From contig CAJWGN010000005.1 in assembly GCA_913031035.1 (NCBI GenBank), positions 1-59,560 of the forward strand: a stretch of 59,560 bases of DNA. Reading direction: 5' to 3'. The stretch comes from an uncultured Gammaproteobacteria bacterium. GTDB taxonomy: Bacteria; Pseudomonadota; Gammaproteobacteria; Pseudomonadales; Pseudohongiellaceae. Position 1 is the stretch's first letter. The number at the start of each line of letters is the position of its first letter. A program made the translations under genes and the position numbers. Shown one piece after another: positions 7,919 to 17,708 of this stretch. The notes beneath the pieces were generated by a model that searched no databases, was not told where the DNA came from, and worked only from the letters and a program-made list of their open reading frames with translations.

Positions 7919-10663
7919 ATGGAAAAACTTCTCATTTCTCTGAGTGATGGATTCGCTCAGATTCCAAACAAAGTCCTGCGCTTTCGCAGCGCCGTGTTAT
8001 CTGGATTGCTAGTGTTAACGACCTTCATGGTTTATGGGGCCGTCACTCGCACCGAGCTGGACATGACCACTGACAGTTATCTAGATCAGTCAGACCCAGC
8101 TATTTCTGCCCTGAACGAATACCGGCGACAATTCGGCAGCGACGACTCGGTATTTTTGGTGTATCGAGCCAAGGACGGGGATGTATTCTCCCGCGCCTCT
8201 CTCACTGCCGTTCAAAAACTTACTCAAGATCTGCGTAATTGGCAAAACCTTGATCCCGCAGACTACCCTGATGAAATCAACGGTATTGCACCCGATTTCA
8301 ACGAGTTAAACCATATTCGCCGCATCCAATCTATCGCCAATGTCCGCTATCAGGAGAACCAAGGCGACACGCTCCTCTCCAAACGCTTGGTACCTGCGTT
8401 GCTGCCCGAATCCGATGAAGAACTAGCCCAGATCAAAGCCAACGCCCTAGCTCAAAAAGATTATCTGCTAGCATTCTATTCCGCAGATGCTCGCTACGGC
8501 GCCATCATGATTCAAACTGATTTTGGTGCTCAACCGTTAATAGACTATGTGTCTGCGGTTGATGACGCTGAAATCACCTTGGATGACAGTTTCGGTGACT
8601 TTGGTGCTTTCGATAGCGACGCCAGTTTTGATCTAGAATTTGATGAGAGCGCCGCTATCCAAGAGGTCATATTTGAACCTGTAAATATCCTCGGCTATAC
8701 CAATTTCCATATCGCCAGCAAAGCCCTTTACGACAGCTACACCGACACCTTTGATTTCTTTCCGGTGGGCAATCCACCGATGATGGAATTTATGATGCAG
8801 GTACTAAACCAGATGACGGTTTTGGGCGTCGTAATGGTTTTGATTTTCACCGGATTGTTGTGGATTTTGTTTCGATCTTTTAGTGCCGTTCTGTGGCCTA
8901 TGGTGACTATCGCCGCTAGCCTCGCATGGACTTGGGGAATCACTGTTTGGCTGGGCGTGGCAGTTTCTCAAATGATCTCACTTACCGTGCTTTTAGTGTT
9001 TGCTGTAGGCATTGCCGACTGTGTTCATGTAATGAGTGCCTATTTTTCTTTTAGGCGCAGCGGTATCGAACACTATGAAGCCCTATCCAAGTCCTACGGC
9101 AAGACGGGCTTAGCAATAATGGTCACCACATTAACTACCATGTGCGGAGTGCTCGCCTTAACGACATCAGATCTCCTGCCAATTCAAGTGTTTGGTTTAA
9201 TGTCAGCCTTCGGCGTCGTCATGGCGTTTTTCTTCACCATCATCTTACTCCCAATACTTTTGGATCTATGGCATCCGGGTGCGCCAGAATCTGGAGATTT
9301 AAGCTTTGCGGATAAAATGGGCCAAAAGTGGACTGATCTCCATACCGGCAAAAAGGCAGCGATAACCCTCGCTTACCTAGTCGCGGTTTATGGGTTGCTA
9401 GGGGGTTTTGTCGGCACTTATATTGTCTTAATTTCTAGCATGACCTATGTCGTAGTTAATTGGCAAAAACAAATCCTTACCTTCGTGCCTTACCTTGTCG
9501 CCAAGCGCCCTTGGTTGATTTTAGGGATATTTGCCACCGTATTTGGTCTATGTGCCTACGGCACCAGCCAAGTAAAAATAGACACCAACATGACCGAGCT
9601 CACCCGCGAGGATAGCGCGCTTAATCAGGCCTACGATATCGTGGATGAAAACATGGCTGGCGCTCAATCGATGGTGATAATGGTAGACACGAAAACTACC
9701 GACGGCCTGCTAAATCCAAAGCTGTTAAAAGCCATAGATGATTTTCAAACCCTAATCGAGCAGAGAGACAGCGAACAAGTAACACGAACGAACTCACTGG
9801 CGAATGTTGTTAAAGACACAAATGAAATCATGAACGATGACAATCCTGCTTTCTACGCGGTACCTGAATCAGAGCAGATGATTTCCCAGTTACTCTACTT
9901 GTTTAACAGCGCAAACCCTGAAGACCGCCGAAGCCTTGTCTCTGATGACTATAGCCGATCTCATATCACGCTAAATATTTACAACGCCGGCTCATATCAA
10001 TATAAGTTATTTTTTGACCAAATAACAAAAGACATTGAGACATTTTTCGGCCCTCTAGAAGAAGAGTTTCCTGAGTTGGATGTCTATCTCACCGGCTCAA
10101 TGGCGTTGATAATGCGCATGGCTGATGAAGTTGCCCAATCACAATTTGATAGCTTTGCACTGGCGATTGGGGTCATCAGCGTCATCATGGTGTTAACCCT
10201 TGGCTCAATACAGGGGGGGCTACTGGCGATGATTCCCAATATTATTCCGGCTTTACTGGGCTTCGGCTTAATGGGCCTCATGGGTATTCCTCTGGATACA
10301 GACACCCTGCTAATAGCCCCCTTAATTATTGGTATCGCTGTCGATGACACTATTCATTTTATGACCCATTACCGGATAGAGCTTATCCGCACTGGCAGTA
10401 TCAGCGAGTCCCTTCGCATCACTATCTTAGACGTTGGTCAGGCGGTCATGTTTACCACTATGGTGCTGGGGCTAGGCTTTGCCTTACTGAGCTTCTCTGA
10501 CTATCTTGGCATGGCAAAAATGGGATTCTTTGGTGCGGCGGCAATTTTCGTCGCCCTGCTTTGCGACCTTTTCTTGATTCCTGCAATGATAATGATATTC
10601 AAACCCACCTTTGGTGTTAAGAACGCTGATACTCGAATTACTTTCATGGAGAGACCCACATGA
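7919..10663 (+). CDS. MMPL/RND-superfamily exporter
   Basis: 914 residues with the RND duplication: TM1 (about 26-44), a large periplasmic loop (45-295), five TMs to about 440, a middle hydrophobic stretch, a second loop (about 555-755) and five more TMs. The Asp-containing TM4-like segments LVFAVGIADCVHVM (about 360) and LIIGIAVDDTIHFM (about 805) carry the proton-relay residues of MMPL permeases. Such proteins move lipids or hydrophobic compounds from the inner membrane using proton flow. Residues 215-243 are an unusual acidic run of Asp, Phe and Ser. The stop overlaps the next ATG (ATGA), giving strong coupling to the LolA-like and DUF1302 genes. A TATAAT box lies at 7862-7867. Confidence 0.9.
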   Translation: MEKLLISLSDGFAQIPNKVLRFRSAVLSGLLVLTTFMVYGAVTRTELDMTTDSYLDQSDPAISALNEYRRQFGSDDSVFLVYRAKDGDVFSRASLTAVQKLTQDLRNWQNLDPADYPDEINGIAPDFNELNHIRRIQSIANVRYQENQGDTLLSKRLVPALLPESDEELAQIKANALAQKDYLLAFYSADARYGAIMIQTDFGAQPLIDYVSAVDDAEITLDDSFGDFGAFDSDASFDLEFDESAAIQEVIFEPVNILGYTNFHIASKALYDSYTDTFDFFPVGNPPMMEFMMQVLNQMTVLGVVMVLIFTGLLWILFRSFSAVLWPMVTIAASLAWTWGITVWLGVAVSQMISLTVLLVFAVGIADCVHVMSAYFSFRRSGIEHYEALSKSYGKTGLAIMVTTLTTMCGVLALTTSDLLPIQVFGLMSAFGVVMAFFFTIILLPILLDLWHPGAPESGDLSFADKMGQKWTDLHTGKKAAITLAYLVAVYGLLGGFVGTYIVLISSMTYVVVNWQKQILTFVPYLVAKRPWLILGIFATVFGLCAYGTSQVKIDTNMTELTREDSALNQAYDIVDENMAGAQSMVIMVDTKTTDGLLNPKLLKAIDDFQTLIEQRDSEQVTRTNSLANVVKDTNEIMNDDNPAFYAVPESEQMISQLLYLFNSANPEDRRSLVSDDYSRSHITLNIYNAGSYQYKLFFDQITKDIETFFGPLEEEFPELDVYLTGSMALIMRMADEVAQSQFDSFALAIGVISVIMVLTLGSIQGGLLAMIPNIIPALLGFGLMGLMGIPLDTDTLLIAPLIIGIAVDDTIHFMTHYRIELIRTGSISESLRITILDVGQAVMFTTMVLGLGFALLSFSDYLGMAKMGFFGAAAIFVALLCDLFLIPAMIMIFKPTFGVKNADTRITFMERPT

Positions 10664-11550
10664 ACCACTCAAAATTTAGACTGTTGTCAGCGGCGGTTTT
10701 GCTCACTGTTTCAACTTCATTAACCGCGCAGAAATTAACCGGTTTAGAAATCATGCAGAAGGTGGAAGAGTTTCAACGCTCCACTTCAGATTCAGCATTC
10801 AATCGTATGCAGTTATCAACCTGCAAATTTGGCATAAAAAATAGCAAAATTACCTGCGCTGAGAGACCCCGTATAAAGTCTCTAGAATCTGTTGGCAAAA
10901 ACTTTGGTGCCAACTTAAAAGATACCAAAACTGTCACTATCGTATTAGAACCGGCCTCCGAACGCGGCATCGGCATGCTTAGCTTCGCCTATGATGATAG
11001 CGATCAAGACAATGAGACTTGGCTATATTTGTCTGCAATGGGGCGGATCAAACGTATCGCAAGTGGCAACTCAGACGATGATTCAGAGCCCGCTTCAGTG
11101 TTTGGGTCTGAGTTTACAACCGAGGACACTGACACCGGCAAGCTTGAAGAGTATTCAATTAACGTAGTCGAGGACACCCAAGAATCGGGTCGAGAGGTTT
11201 GGAAAATAGACATGATTCCCAATGCCGACCAGGCCCGAAAATCTCGCTATTCTAAAACCGTTGTCTATATCGACAAAGAGCGCTTTGTCTCTTTGCGAAC
11301 TGAGATGTACGACCAGTATGAAAAAGAAATAAAGCGCTTGCTGTCCTCAAAGGTTGAAATGGTGGACGATGTTTGGATGGCTAGATCCTTAACAATGATG
11401 AACCTTGTCACCAATCGCCTATCGAATATGGCGATACTAGAAATTAATACTGGCATCAATGTCGACGATGAGTTTCTAACTCAGCGCACTCTTAGCGATG
11501 TGGCCTTTCGCGAAGCCGAATTGCAAAAGCTGCGCGAACAAGTTCAATAG
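10660..11550 (+). CDS. LolA-like outer-membrane lipoprotein-sorting protein
   Basis: 296 residues with a Sec signal peptide (about 1-23, cleavage near TAQ). The mature part looks like the LolA_like beta-barrel-with-lid family that accompanies MMPL exporters: LTGLEIMQKVEEFQRS at the start, FAYDDSDQDNETWLYLSAMGRIKRI, SVFGSEFTTEDTDTG and EVWKIDMIPN. These are thought to carry a lipid or lipoprotein across the periplasm. ATG 10660 overlaps the exporter stop by four bases, with GAGAG upstream, and the DUF1302 gene follows after 17 bases. Two cysteines in the mature N-terminal part may pair. Confidence 0.85.
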   Translation: MNHSKFRLLSAAVLLTVSTSLTAQKLTGLEIMQKVEEFQRSTSDSAFNRMQLSTCKFGIKNSKITCAERPRIKSLESVGKNFGANLKDTKTVTIVLEPASERGIGMLSFAYDDSDQDNETWLYLSAMGRIKRIASGNSDDDSEPASVFGSEFTTEDTDTGKLEEYSINVVEDTQESGREVWKIDMIPNADQARKSRYSKTVVYIDKERFVSLRTEMYDQYEKEIKRLLSSKVEMVDDVWMARSLTMMNLVTNRLSNMAILEINTGINVDDEFLTQRTLSDVAFREAELQKLREQVQ

Positions 11551-11567
11551 CTAGGACTAAAAGCTAA

Positions 11568-13022
11568 GTGCACCAATATTATAAGCGTCTATTTAAACCA
11601 TCTGAACTCTTGCGTTTGTTAATCCTTGCAATCAGCCTGGCCGTCACGGGCATAAGCTCAGGACAAGAAGATGCTTCGCAAGAACTCGATGACAATCTAA
11701 GTTTTGACGGAGACTTCACCTTCGACGATGACCTTTTCGGCGGCGGGTTTGAATTTGAGGAAAGTGAACCCGAGAATGCCTGGCTTAACAATTTTACTAT
11801 TCGTCTGACCCAGCAGATTTACGGCCAGGTCAATAATCACTCTGTCGAACCGATTCCCGGCTACAGCTTCTTCCGAAAATCAGAAATTGAAAACAATCGC
11901 CTTGGTATCAACATTCGTTATCAAAACCCCTTCGCCGCCGGCTGGCTATTGCAGGTGAGCGGACAATCGCGCATGTATTTAAAAAATGACTATCAATATG
12001 AAGCCAACAACGACAATCTCGAGGTTGAAAGTCGAATCAACGAATTGTTCGTGCAACGCAGCTTCGGCCAGCACAGCATTAAATTTGGTCGACAAACCGT
12101 GGTGTGGGGGGAAACCCTAGGCAATTCGGTGCTGGATATAATCAATACTAGTGAGTTTCGAGACCTAAGCATTATTGATATTGAAGATGCTAGACGCAAT
12201 CAGCTCATGCTTGCCTGGGATTATTTTGGTGACGACAGCACGGTCTCTAGTTTCATCAATCTGTTCCCCGAATTCAATCCGGCTCCAGTCCGAGGCAGCC
12301 CGTTCTTTTTTGAACCTGAATTTAACCTCACCGACTACCGCCGTGAAGGCGACGTATTAATAGAGGTTGGTAGTCAGTGGCGGAAATCTTTCGAGGGCAG
12401 TGATATCGCAATTATGGCCGCCTATCTTTTTGAGAACCAGCTGCGCTATGAAGACCCTGTAAACAACATTGGTAATTCTATCGCTGAAAAGAACGACTTT
12501 TTGCTTTTAGGGCTTAGTGCTAACAGGGCGATAGGAAAGCTGCTGTTGAATTTTGACTTGGCCTTTAGCCGAGGGATCACCGCCGATAGCTTTAGTTTTC
12601 CGGGCACCAATAGTATTGGCCAGGCTATAGACTTAAAGAAAAATCAGATAGGCACATCTTTTGGTTTCGAATACGCTGTCTCCAATGATCAAAGCGTGAG
12701 CCTTGGCATTCAAGCGCAGAAGCTTTTGAATGAAGACGAAGGCTTGTTGCCCGGACAATCTTTAACTAATGATGGAGTGTTTGGAAGCTGGTTAGTTCGC
12801 TACAGCAATTCGCTTAAAAATGGTGACCTTGTGCTTTCTGCAACGTTCCAGGGGGATTTAAATGCTGAGTCTCTTTTGGCCTTGGTGGGACTTGATTATT
12901 CGATAAGTGACAACTGGGCCATTAACGCTCAAATCATCAGCATAAATGCCGCAACCGGCTCGCCATTGTTGTTCTTTGACGAGGACCTCCGACTCGGCAC
13001 GACTCTCTCCTACTCTTTCTAA
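11568..13022 (+). CDS. DUF1302-type outer-membrane protein
   Basis: 484 residues from a GTG start with a signal peptide (hydrophobic LLRLLILAISLAVTGISS, about 14-31). The segment IKFGRQTVVWGETLGNSVLD (about 170) is the hallmark of DUF1302, and the rest is alternating beta strands ending in aromatic YSF, as expected of an outer-membrane barrel. Residues 34-68, just after the signal, are an acidic Asp/Phe/Gly run resembling the one in the exporter loop. As third gene of the operon it likely forms the outer-membrane end of the export route; the cargo is unknown. AGGAC 11 bases before GTG is a weak ribosome site, so translation may depend on coupling. Confidence 0.82.
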   Translation: MHQYYKRLFKPSELLRLLILAISLAVTGISSGQEDASQELDDNLSFDGDFTFDDDLFGGGFEFEESEPENAWLNNFTIRLTQQIYGQVNNHSVEPIPGYSFFRKSEIENNRLGINIRYQNPFAAGWLLQVSGQSRMYLKNDYQYEANNDNLEVESRINELFVQRSFGQHSIKFGRQTVVWGETLGNSVLDIINTSEFRDLSIIDIEDARRNQLMLAWDYFGDDSTVSSFINLFPEFNPAPVRGSPFFFEPEFNLTDYRREGDVLIEVGSQWRKSFEGSDIAIMAAYLFENQLRYEDPVNNIGNSIAEKNDFLLLGLSANRAIGKLLLNFDLAFSRGITADSFSFPGTNSIGQAIDLKKNQIGTSFGFEYAVSNDQSVSLGIQAQKLLNEDEGLLPGQSLTNDGVFGSWLVRYSNSLKNGDLVLSATFQGDLNAESLLALVGLDYSISDNWAINAQIISINAATGSPLLFFDEDLRLGTTLSYSF

Positions 13023-13076
13023 CCACTGCTTTTTCTTGAGTTTGATGTTTCTCAGACTTGCTCTTGCAAACGCTTT

Positions 13077-13118
13077 GTCACTCTAACGGCAGTTCGTTCT
13101 CACTGCCGTTAGAGTGAC
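13077..13118. terminator. Long perfect hairpin between convergent genes
   Basis: A 16-bp perfect stem (GTCACTCTAACGGCAG and its complement) with a 10-base loop lies between the DUF1302 gene and the leftward symporter gene. No T-run follows, but the position between convergent ends fits a shared transcription stop. Confidence 0.7.
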
Positions 13119-13142
13119 GTTAGTCCTTACCTACCTTTCCAC

Positions 13143-14390
13143 CTAGAACTTAACAGGCCGATCGAAGACCTCCTTATCAAATTCGTCTTCCCAGTTCGCC
13201 ACAGCCGTGGCAACTGATAAATCACCGCCGATATTCACCACAGTTCGAAGCATGTCCAATGGCCGATCAAAAGGAATGATAAACCCAATAACTATCGCTA
13301 TTTGCTCAGGAGTCATGTCGATAGTGCCCATCACTGCAGCCATCAAAAATATAGACGCACCGGGTACGGCAGCGGTTCCGACCGAAACCAAGGTAGTTGC
13401 ACCTGCCATTACGACATAGTCGGCAAAACTAAGCTCAATACCAAAAGCCTGCGCAGCGAAGACGGAAACAATCCCTACATAAAGCGCAGTACCATCCATG
13501 TTAATAGTAGAGCCTAGTGGCAATACCGTTGAAGCCACTACAGGCTTGATCCCTAGATTTTCCTCAGCAACTGACAACGTCACTGGAAGCGTGGCCGAGC
13601 TTGATGAAGTGGAAAAAGCCACTAACATGGCGTCTCTTGCCCCACGAAAAAACATCACAGGAGATAATCCCAGCGTTAACTTCATTATAATAATGCCGTG
13701 CACTACCACCAAATGCACAATACAGGCGATCAATACGGCTAAGGCGAGCGTCAGCACATCTAATAATGCAGCCACTCCTTGGGTTCCAGCAACCGTCGCT
13801 ATGAGAGCAAATACACCAAACGGGGCCACTTCCATGATCCAGTGGGTAATCTTGATCATCATATCTGATGACGCGTGCATGACATCAGCAACCGGCTTAC
13901 CCTTCTCGCCAATCGTTAATAAGCTGACCCCAACCATTAATGCAAAAAAGATAACCGCTAGAATATTGCCCTCAGCTAAGGCCGCTATAGGATTTACGGG
14001 TATGATTTCGATAAGTCTTTGGGACAGAGGAATAGTTTCTTGAATTTGACCTGGCGCTGAACCGGTAAAGTCAACGCCTGCACCGGGCTGCATGATAACC
14101 GCTAGCGTTAGGCCTATGGTGATGGCTGCTAACGTCGTAGCCATATAAATCGCGAGGGTTTTTGCACCAAGCGAACCGAGCTTAGAAGGATCCCCCATTG
14201 AGACAACACCTGAAATAAGTGTCACGAAGACAAGAGGCACCACAACCATACGTATCAAGCGCATAAACATGTCACCTATCCAAGATAGGCTTTCCGATCC
14301 CGGCCCCCACAGCATTCCTACGATGACTCCAATCACGAGAGCGCCTAAAATTCGCTTCCACAGTGCTATTTCAAACCAAGTACTTAACAT
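13143..14390 (-). CDS. Dicarboxylate/amino acid:cation symporter (DAACS family)
   Basis: 415 residues, typical of GltP/DctA proteins, which take up acidic amino acids or C4-dicarboxylates with sodium or protons in the inner membrane. Eight TM segments and two re-entrant loops are recognisable: the serine-rich HP1 tip FSTSSSSATLPVT (about 258), the NMDGTALY motif of TM7 (about 302), the HP2 tip VSVGTAAVPGAS (about 345) and the TM8 DRPLDMLRTVVNIGGD (about 385) with substrate-binding Asp and Asn. Which substrate and ion it uses cannot be decided. It stands alone: the amidase stop is 140 bases upstream and a hairpin follows its end. Confidence 0.93.
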   Translation of the reverse strand: MLSTWFEIALWKRILGALVIGVIVGMLWGPGSESLSWIGDMFMRLIRMVVVPLVFVTLISGVVSMGDPSKLGSLGAKTLAIYMATTLAAITIGLTLAVIMQPGAGVDFTGSAPGQIQETIPLSQRLIEIIPVNPIAALAEGNILAVIFFALMVGVSLLTIGEKGKPVADVMHASSDMMIKITHWIMEVAPFGVFALIATVAGTQGVAALLDVLTLALAVLIACIVHLVVVHGIIIMKLTLGLSPVMFFRGARDAMLVAFSTSSSSATLPVTLSVAEENLGIKPVVASTVLPLGSTINMDGTALYVGIVSVFAAQAFGIELSFADYVVMAGATTLVSVGTAAVPGASIFLMAAVMGTIDMTPEQIAIVIGFIIPFDRPLDMLRTVVNIGGDLSVATAVANWEDEFDKEVFDRPVKF

Positions 14391-14529
14391 TCACTAACCC
14401 CATATTCTGCCGCTGCTTGACTGGCCAACAAAGCCAACTAAAGCTTTCGATTATTATACTTGCTTGGAGACTATAGAAATTCCTAACATTGATCCAGTAC
14501 AAACCTTTGCGGCATACGAAGCCAGGACT

Positions 14530-16215
14530 CTAATCGCTGTAGCCGGCGGGTGGCATGCGAGCAAGGCTTAGCTTTTCGAACTGCAGCCCAACATCAATAA
14601 GCACTTGCTCATTAAATGGAGACGCATAAAAAGTCAGGTTTACCGGCTTGCCATCCCCCTCGTATCCCATGGGAATGGTCAGAGCGGGATAATTTGCAAA
14701 AGCTGCCAAGCCTGCATAGCTGCTGTTAACTGAAAGCAACACATCAAGCTCGAGATCTGCAAACAGGTCACCTAGGTAGCTCGCAGCCTGATCTTGCAGC
14801 TGAATTCGCAGTGCTTCGGTTTGTTCAGCACTGTAGTTCAGTTCAGACATCATATCGAACAGGGCCTGCCCGTAGGGTGCTCGCACACCCGGCGCCTGCT
14901 CATTAAAAAACTTAACAGCGTTCACTGAATCAACCGTCACTTTAGCGCCGGCAAATTCTTGCAAATAGAGCGCTAAATCACGCACCATTTCAGCACCGAG
15001 AAATTCATCAACGCCAGCGAAAATTGGCGGCTCAGAGTTGACTTCAATTGATATCGCGCCAGCCACGACTAGGCTGTTAACCGCATTCTGATAATAGGAA
15101 TTGTCATCGAAGCTGTTAAGAATACCGAGCTTTTTGCCTTCAAGACTGACATCAGTGAGCTGCAGCTGAAAACTCTCGGCCATTAGCGGCATGGCTTTGT
15201 CCGCAGGATCAAATCCGGCCATACCATTAAACAAGATTACTGCGTCGGCGACTGTTTTAGTGATAGGCCCTGTGGTGTCCAGGGTAGATGATATAGGCAC
15301 CACGCCGGTACGGCTTAAACTGCCGGTTGTTGGTTTAAATCCGACAAGTGAATTGGCGCTCGCTGGCGACAAAATGGAGCCGGTTGTCTCCGAGCCGACA
15401 GTAACCGTAGCGAAATTGGCAGCAGCCGCCGCTCCGCTGCCAGAGCTTGAACCACCGGTACCAAACGTTTTGCGGCCATAGGGGTTGAGGGTTTGGCCTC
15501 CTACAGCGCTGTAACCTGACGGACAATCATCGCAAAAAAAATAGGCCCATTCGCTTAGGTTTGATTTGCCTAGAATTACCGCGCCATTTTCAATCAAGCG
15601 CTGGGTTACAAAAGCATCAACGGTAAAATTCGATTTAAGTGCCACCGTACCGGCTGAAGTGGGCATGCCTTGCGCCCCGATATTGTCTTTCAATAGTACA
15701 GGTATTCCAAAAACTGACTCTCTAGGCACCGCTACTCCGCCTCGTCGCTCCTCGTCTCGTTGCCTAGCAGCCGCGAGCGCGTTAGGGTTGATCGCGATAA
15801 TGGCATTCAGAAACCTCGCCCTATCGGTTTCGACCTTTTTAATACGGTATAGGTAAAAGGTGAGCAAATCTGCATAGTCAAACTGATCTGCTGCCACGGC
15901 ATCCTGAATCTCGACTATCGATTTATCTAAAATCTGAGGCTTCAATCTTGTGTAATCAGCTTCTGAAAAGGCAAGCAAGTCAAATGCATAGTTCTCCCAG
16001 AGGTCTGCTTTGTCGGAGACCTGAGAGTGAATAAGGGCAAAATGCATGCGATCATTTTCATGCAGAGCCAATTCAGCGATGTCCGCCGCCTCATCATAGC
16101 CAGACAAGCCGTTGTCTGCTGCGAAGCTGGGCATTTGAATCGCTACAGCAAAGCTGAGTAGTAAAGCTAATAATCCGAATTCAGTGATATTGCGCATAAT
16201 AGTAAGTGACCGCAT
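14530..16215 (-). CDS. Exported amidase (amidase-signature family)
   Basis: 561 residues with a signal peptide (hydrophobic FGLLALLLSFAVAIQM, cleavage near SFA-AD). The Ser-cisSer-Lys triad is visible: Lys176 in PVLLKDNIG, the GTGGSSSGSGAAAA loop (about 252-265) with the cis-Ser, and nucleophile Ser280 in GSETTGSILSPAS. The usual GGS is TGS here, a mild variation. The enzyme hydrolyses an amide bond, probably in the periplasm or outside; the substrate is unknown. ATG 16197 is an equally good start since neither has a ribosome site. It is separated from the next leftward gene by 139 bases. Confidence 0.88.
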   Translation of the reverse strand: MRSLTIMRNITEFGLLALLLSFAVAIQMPSFAADNGLSGYDEAADIAELALHENDRMHFALIHSQVSDKADLWENYAFDLLAFSEADYTRLKPQILDKSIVEIQDAVAADQFDYADLLTFYLYRIKKVETDRARFLNAIIAINPNALAAARQRDEERRGGVAVPRESVFGIPVLLKDNIGAQGMPTSAGTVALKSNFTVDAFVTQRLIENGAVILGKSNLSEWAYFFCDDCPSGYSAVGGQTLNPYGRKTFGTGGSSSGSGAAAAANFATVTVGSETTGSILSPASANSLVGFKPTTGSLSRTGVVPISSTLDTTGPITKTVADAVILFNGMAGFDPADKAMPLMAESFQLQLTDVSLEGKKLGILNSFDDNSYYQNAVNSLVVAGAISIEVNSEPPIFAGVDEFLGAEMVRDLALYLQEFAGAKVTVDSVNAVKFFNEQAPGVRAPYGQALFDMMSELNYSAEQTEALRIQLQDQAASYLGDLFADLELDVLLSVNSSYAGLAAFANYPALTIPMGYEGDGKPVNLTFYASPFNEQVLIDVGLQFEKLSLARMPPAGYSD

Positions 16216-16520
16216 AGGTTAAGTTGCGTGAATGTTCATCTTATATTGAGGAGCGGTTTAATCTCAACAGGTCAAATAAAGACCAAACGAGGCACAGGTG
16301 AGAGGGACAGCAATAGATTTTAGCGCTGATTTATTTACGATTGGCGCTTGGTGAGTGGTTTTTCTCACCATTATTAATACGGTGAGCACAGGGTGCTAGT
16401 CAGGATCTAAAATTTGCCTCATTGACAAATTTTATTTCCAAAGCTTTGCACGTGCACAAAAAAAATCCTTTTTTGTTACGGTAATTCCAACGATAGAAAG
16501 CGGACTCGCAAGAAATAGAT
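16216..16520. other. Intergenic region between divergent genes
   Basis: 305 bases between the amidase and the reductase starts. It has a perfect palindrome TGCACGTGCA at 16447-16456 and a TTGACA hexamer at 16422-16427, which could be a -35 box for the rightward gene, but no good -10 at the right distance. Nothing else is seen. Confidence 0.4.
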
Positions 16521-17708
16521 ATGAAAATTCTCGCAATTGGTGGCAGCGGTGGTATGGGTAGATTCGCGGTTGCTGCCGCTCAACATTTTGATACGGTGGA
16601 GCAGATTGTCATCGCAGACCTAAATGCCGATAGCGCCCAAAGCTTTGCAGCGCAAATGAACGATAAAGTTAGCGCGATGGGTTTGGATGTCAGCGACGCC
16701 ACAGCGCTGGGAAGCGCTATGGTCGGTATAGATTTAGTGCTAAACACCTGCGGACCTTTCTATCGTTTTGGCGTGCCAATATTGCAAGCGGCGATTGACG
16801 CAGGATGCCATTACTTGGATATCTGTGATGACTGGGAGCCAACGGTTGAAATGCTTAAGCTTGACCAAGCAGCTAAAGCCGCAGGGGTATCCGCCATAGT
16901 TGGGCTGGGAGCAAGCCCCGGTATATCGAATATGTTGGCATTGATCGCGATGCAAGAGCTAGATTCGGTGTCGACCCTATACACCGGTTGGGATCTGGGC
17001 GGGGCCACGCCCGAAGAGCAGTCTTCGCAGAAGGGCGCTAGCGCGGCAATGCTGCACGGTATTGAGCAGATGACAGGCGAGGTAAAGATTTATCGAAATA
17101 GCGCCTATCAAATAACCAAACCGCTGTCCCCGGCGCTGGTGGGCTATCCCGGGTTGCCGTCTTTGACCGGACATATCTTTGGCCATCCCGAAGCCGTCAC
17201 GTTTCCCCATAACTATCCGCAATTGCAAGAATCCATCAACCTAGCTCATGGCGGTGACATTGACTCTTGGCTGCTGAAAGGCATTCTAGGATTGGTTAAT
17301 TGGGGGCTTGTCAGTCGGGAGCGAGCAGCGGCTTTGCTGGCTTGGTTTGAACGCAGTAGGGCAGTGGGTGTTGAAGAAAAAAGTCCCCAAGCGCCGCCGG
17401 CAATTTACGGTATGGCGGTTGGGACCAAGCACGGCAAGTCAGCGTCGGTGGGTGTATCGTGGATTGGCGACGCGCTCGAAGCGGGTGGTGAGTTTGAGCT
17501 GGGCATGGGCGCCGCCACCGGCATACCGTTGGCCTGCGGCGTCAAATTTCTGTTAGAAGGGCGTATGAGCGCGCCGGGAGTATTTTCTCCCGAAGCCGGT
17601 CATATAGATCCCCGAGAATTTTTGGCCGAGGTCTTCGAGCAATTGGGGAAACTTGGCAAGCTGTCTTCCACCGCGCTGGACGACAATATACGAATCTCGT
17701 ATTCGTAG
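16521..17708 (+). CDS. Saccharopine dehydrogenase-like NAD(P)-binding protein
   Basis: 395 residues. The N-terminus is a Rossmann fold (KILAIGGSGGMGRFA, residues 2-16), followed by IVIADLNAD and the family segments LVLNTCGPFYRFG (about 75) and AIDAGCHYLDICDD (about 90), then GLGASPGISNML (about 120). This is the saccharopine dehydrogenase/homospermidine synthase-like oxidoreductase group; most such proteins lack a known substrate, and lysine metabolism is not implied. No signal peptide. The C-terminal half ends with a PGVFSPEAGHIDP segment typical of the group. It is a single-gene unit. Confidence 0.85.
   Translation: MKILAIGGSGGMGRFAVAAAQHFDTVEQIVIADLNADSAQSFAAQMNDKVSAMGLDVSDATALGSAMVGIDLVLNTCGPFYRFGVPILQAAIDAGCHYLDICDDWEPTVEMLKLDQAAKAAGVSAIVGLGASPGISNMLALIAMQELDSVSTLYTGWDLGGATPEEQSSQKGASAAMLHGIEQMTGEVKIYRNSAYQITKPLSPALVGYPGLPSLTGHIFGHPEAVTFPHNYPQLQESINLAHGGDIDSWLLKGILGLVNWGLVSRERAAALLAWFERSRAVGVEEKSPQAPPAIYGMAVGTKHGKSASVGVSWIGDALEAGGEFELGMGAATGIPLACGVKFLLEGRMSAPGVFSPEAGHIDPREFLAEVFEQLGKLGKLSSTALDDNIRISYS

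Noticed and set aside
13498-14043. 181-residue plus-strand open frame
   Set aside because: It is antisense to the DAACS symporter, whose motifs are complete on the other strand; the composition is that of an antisense shadow.
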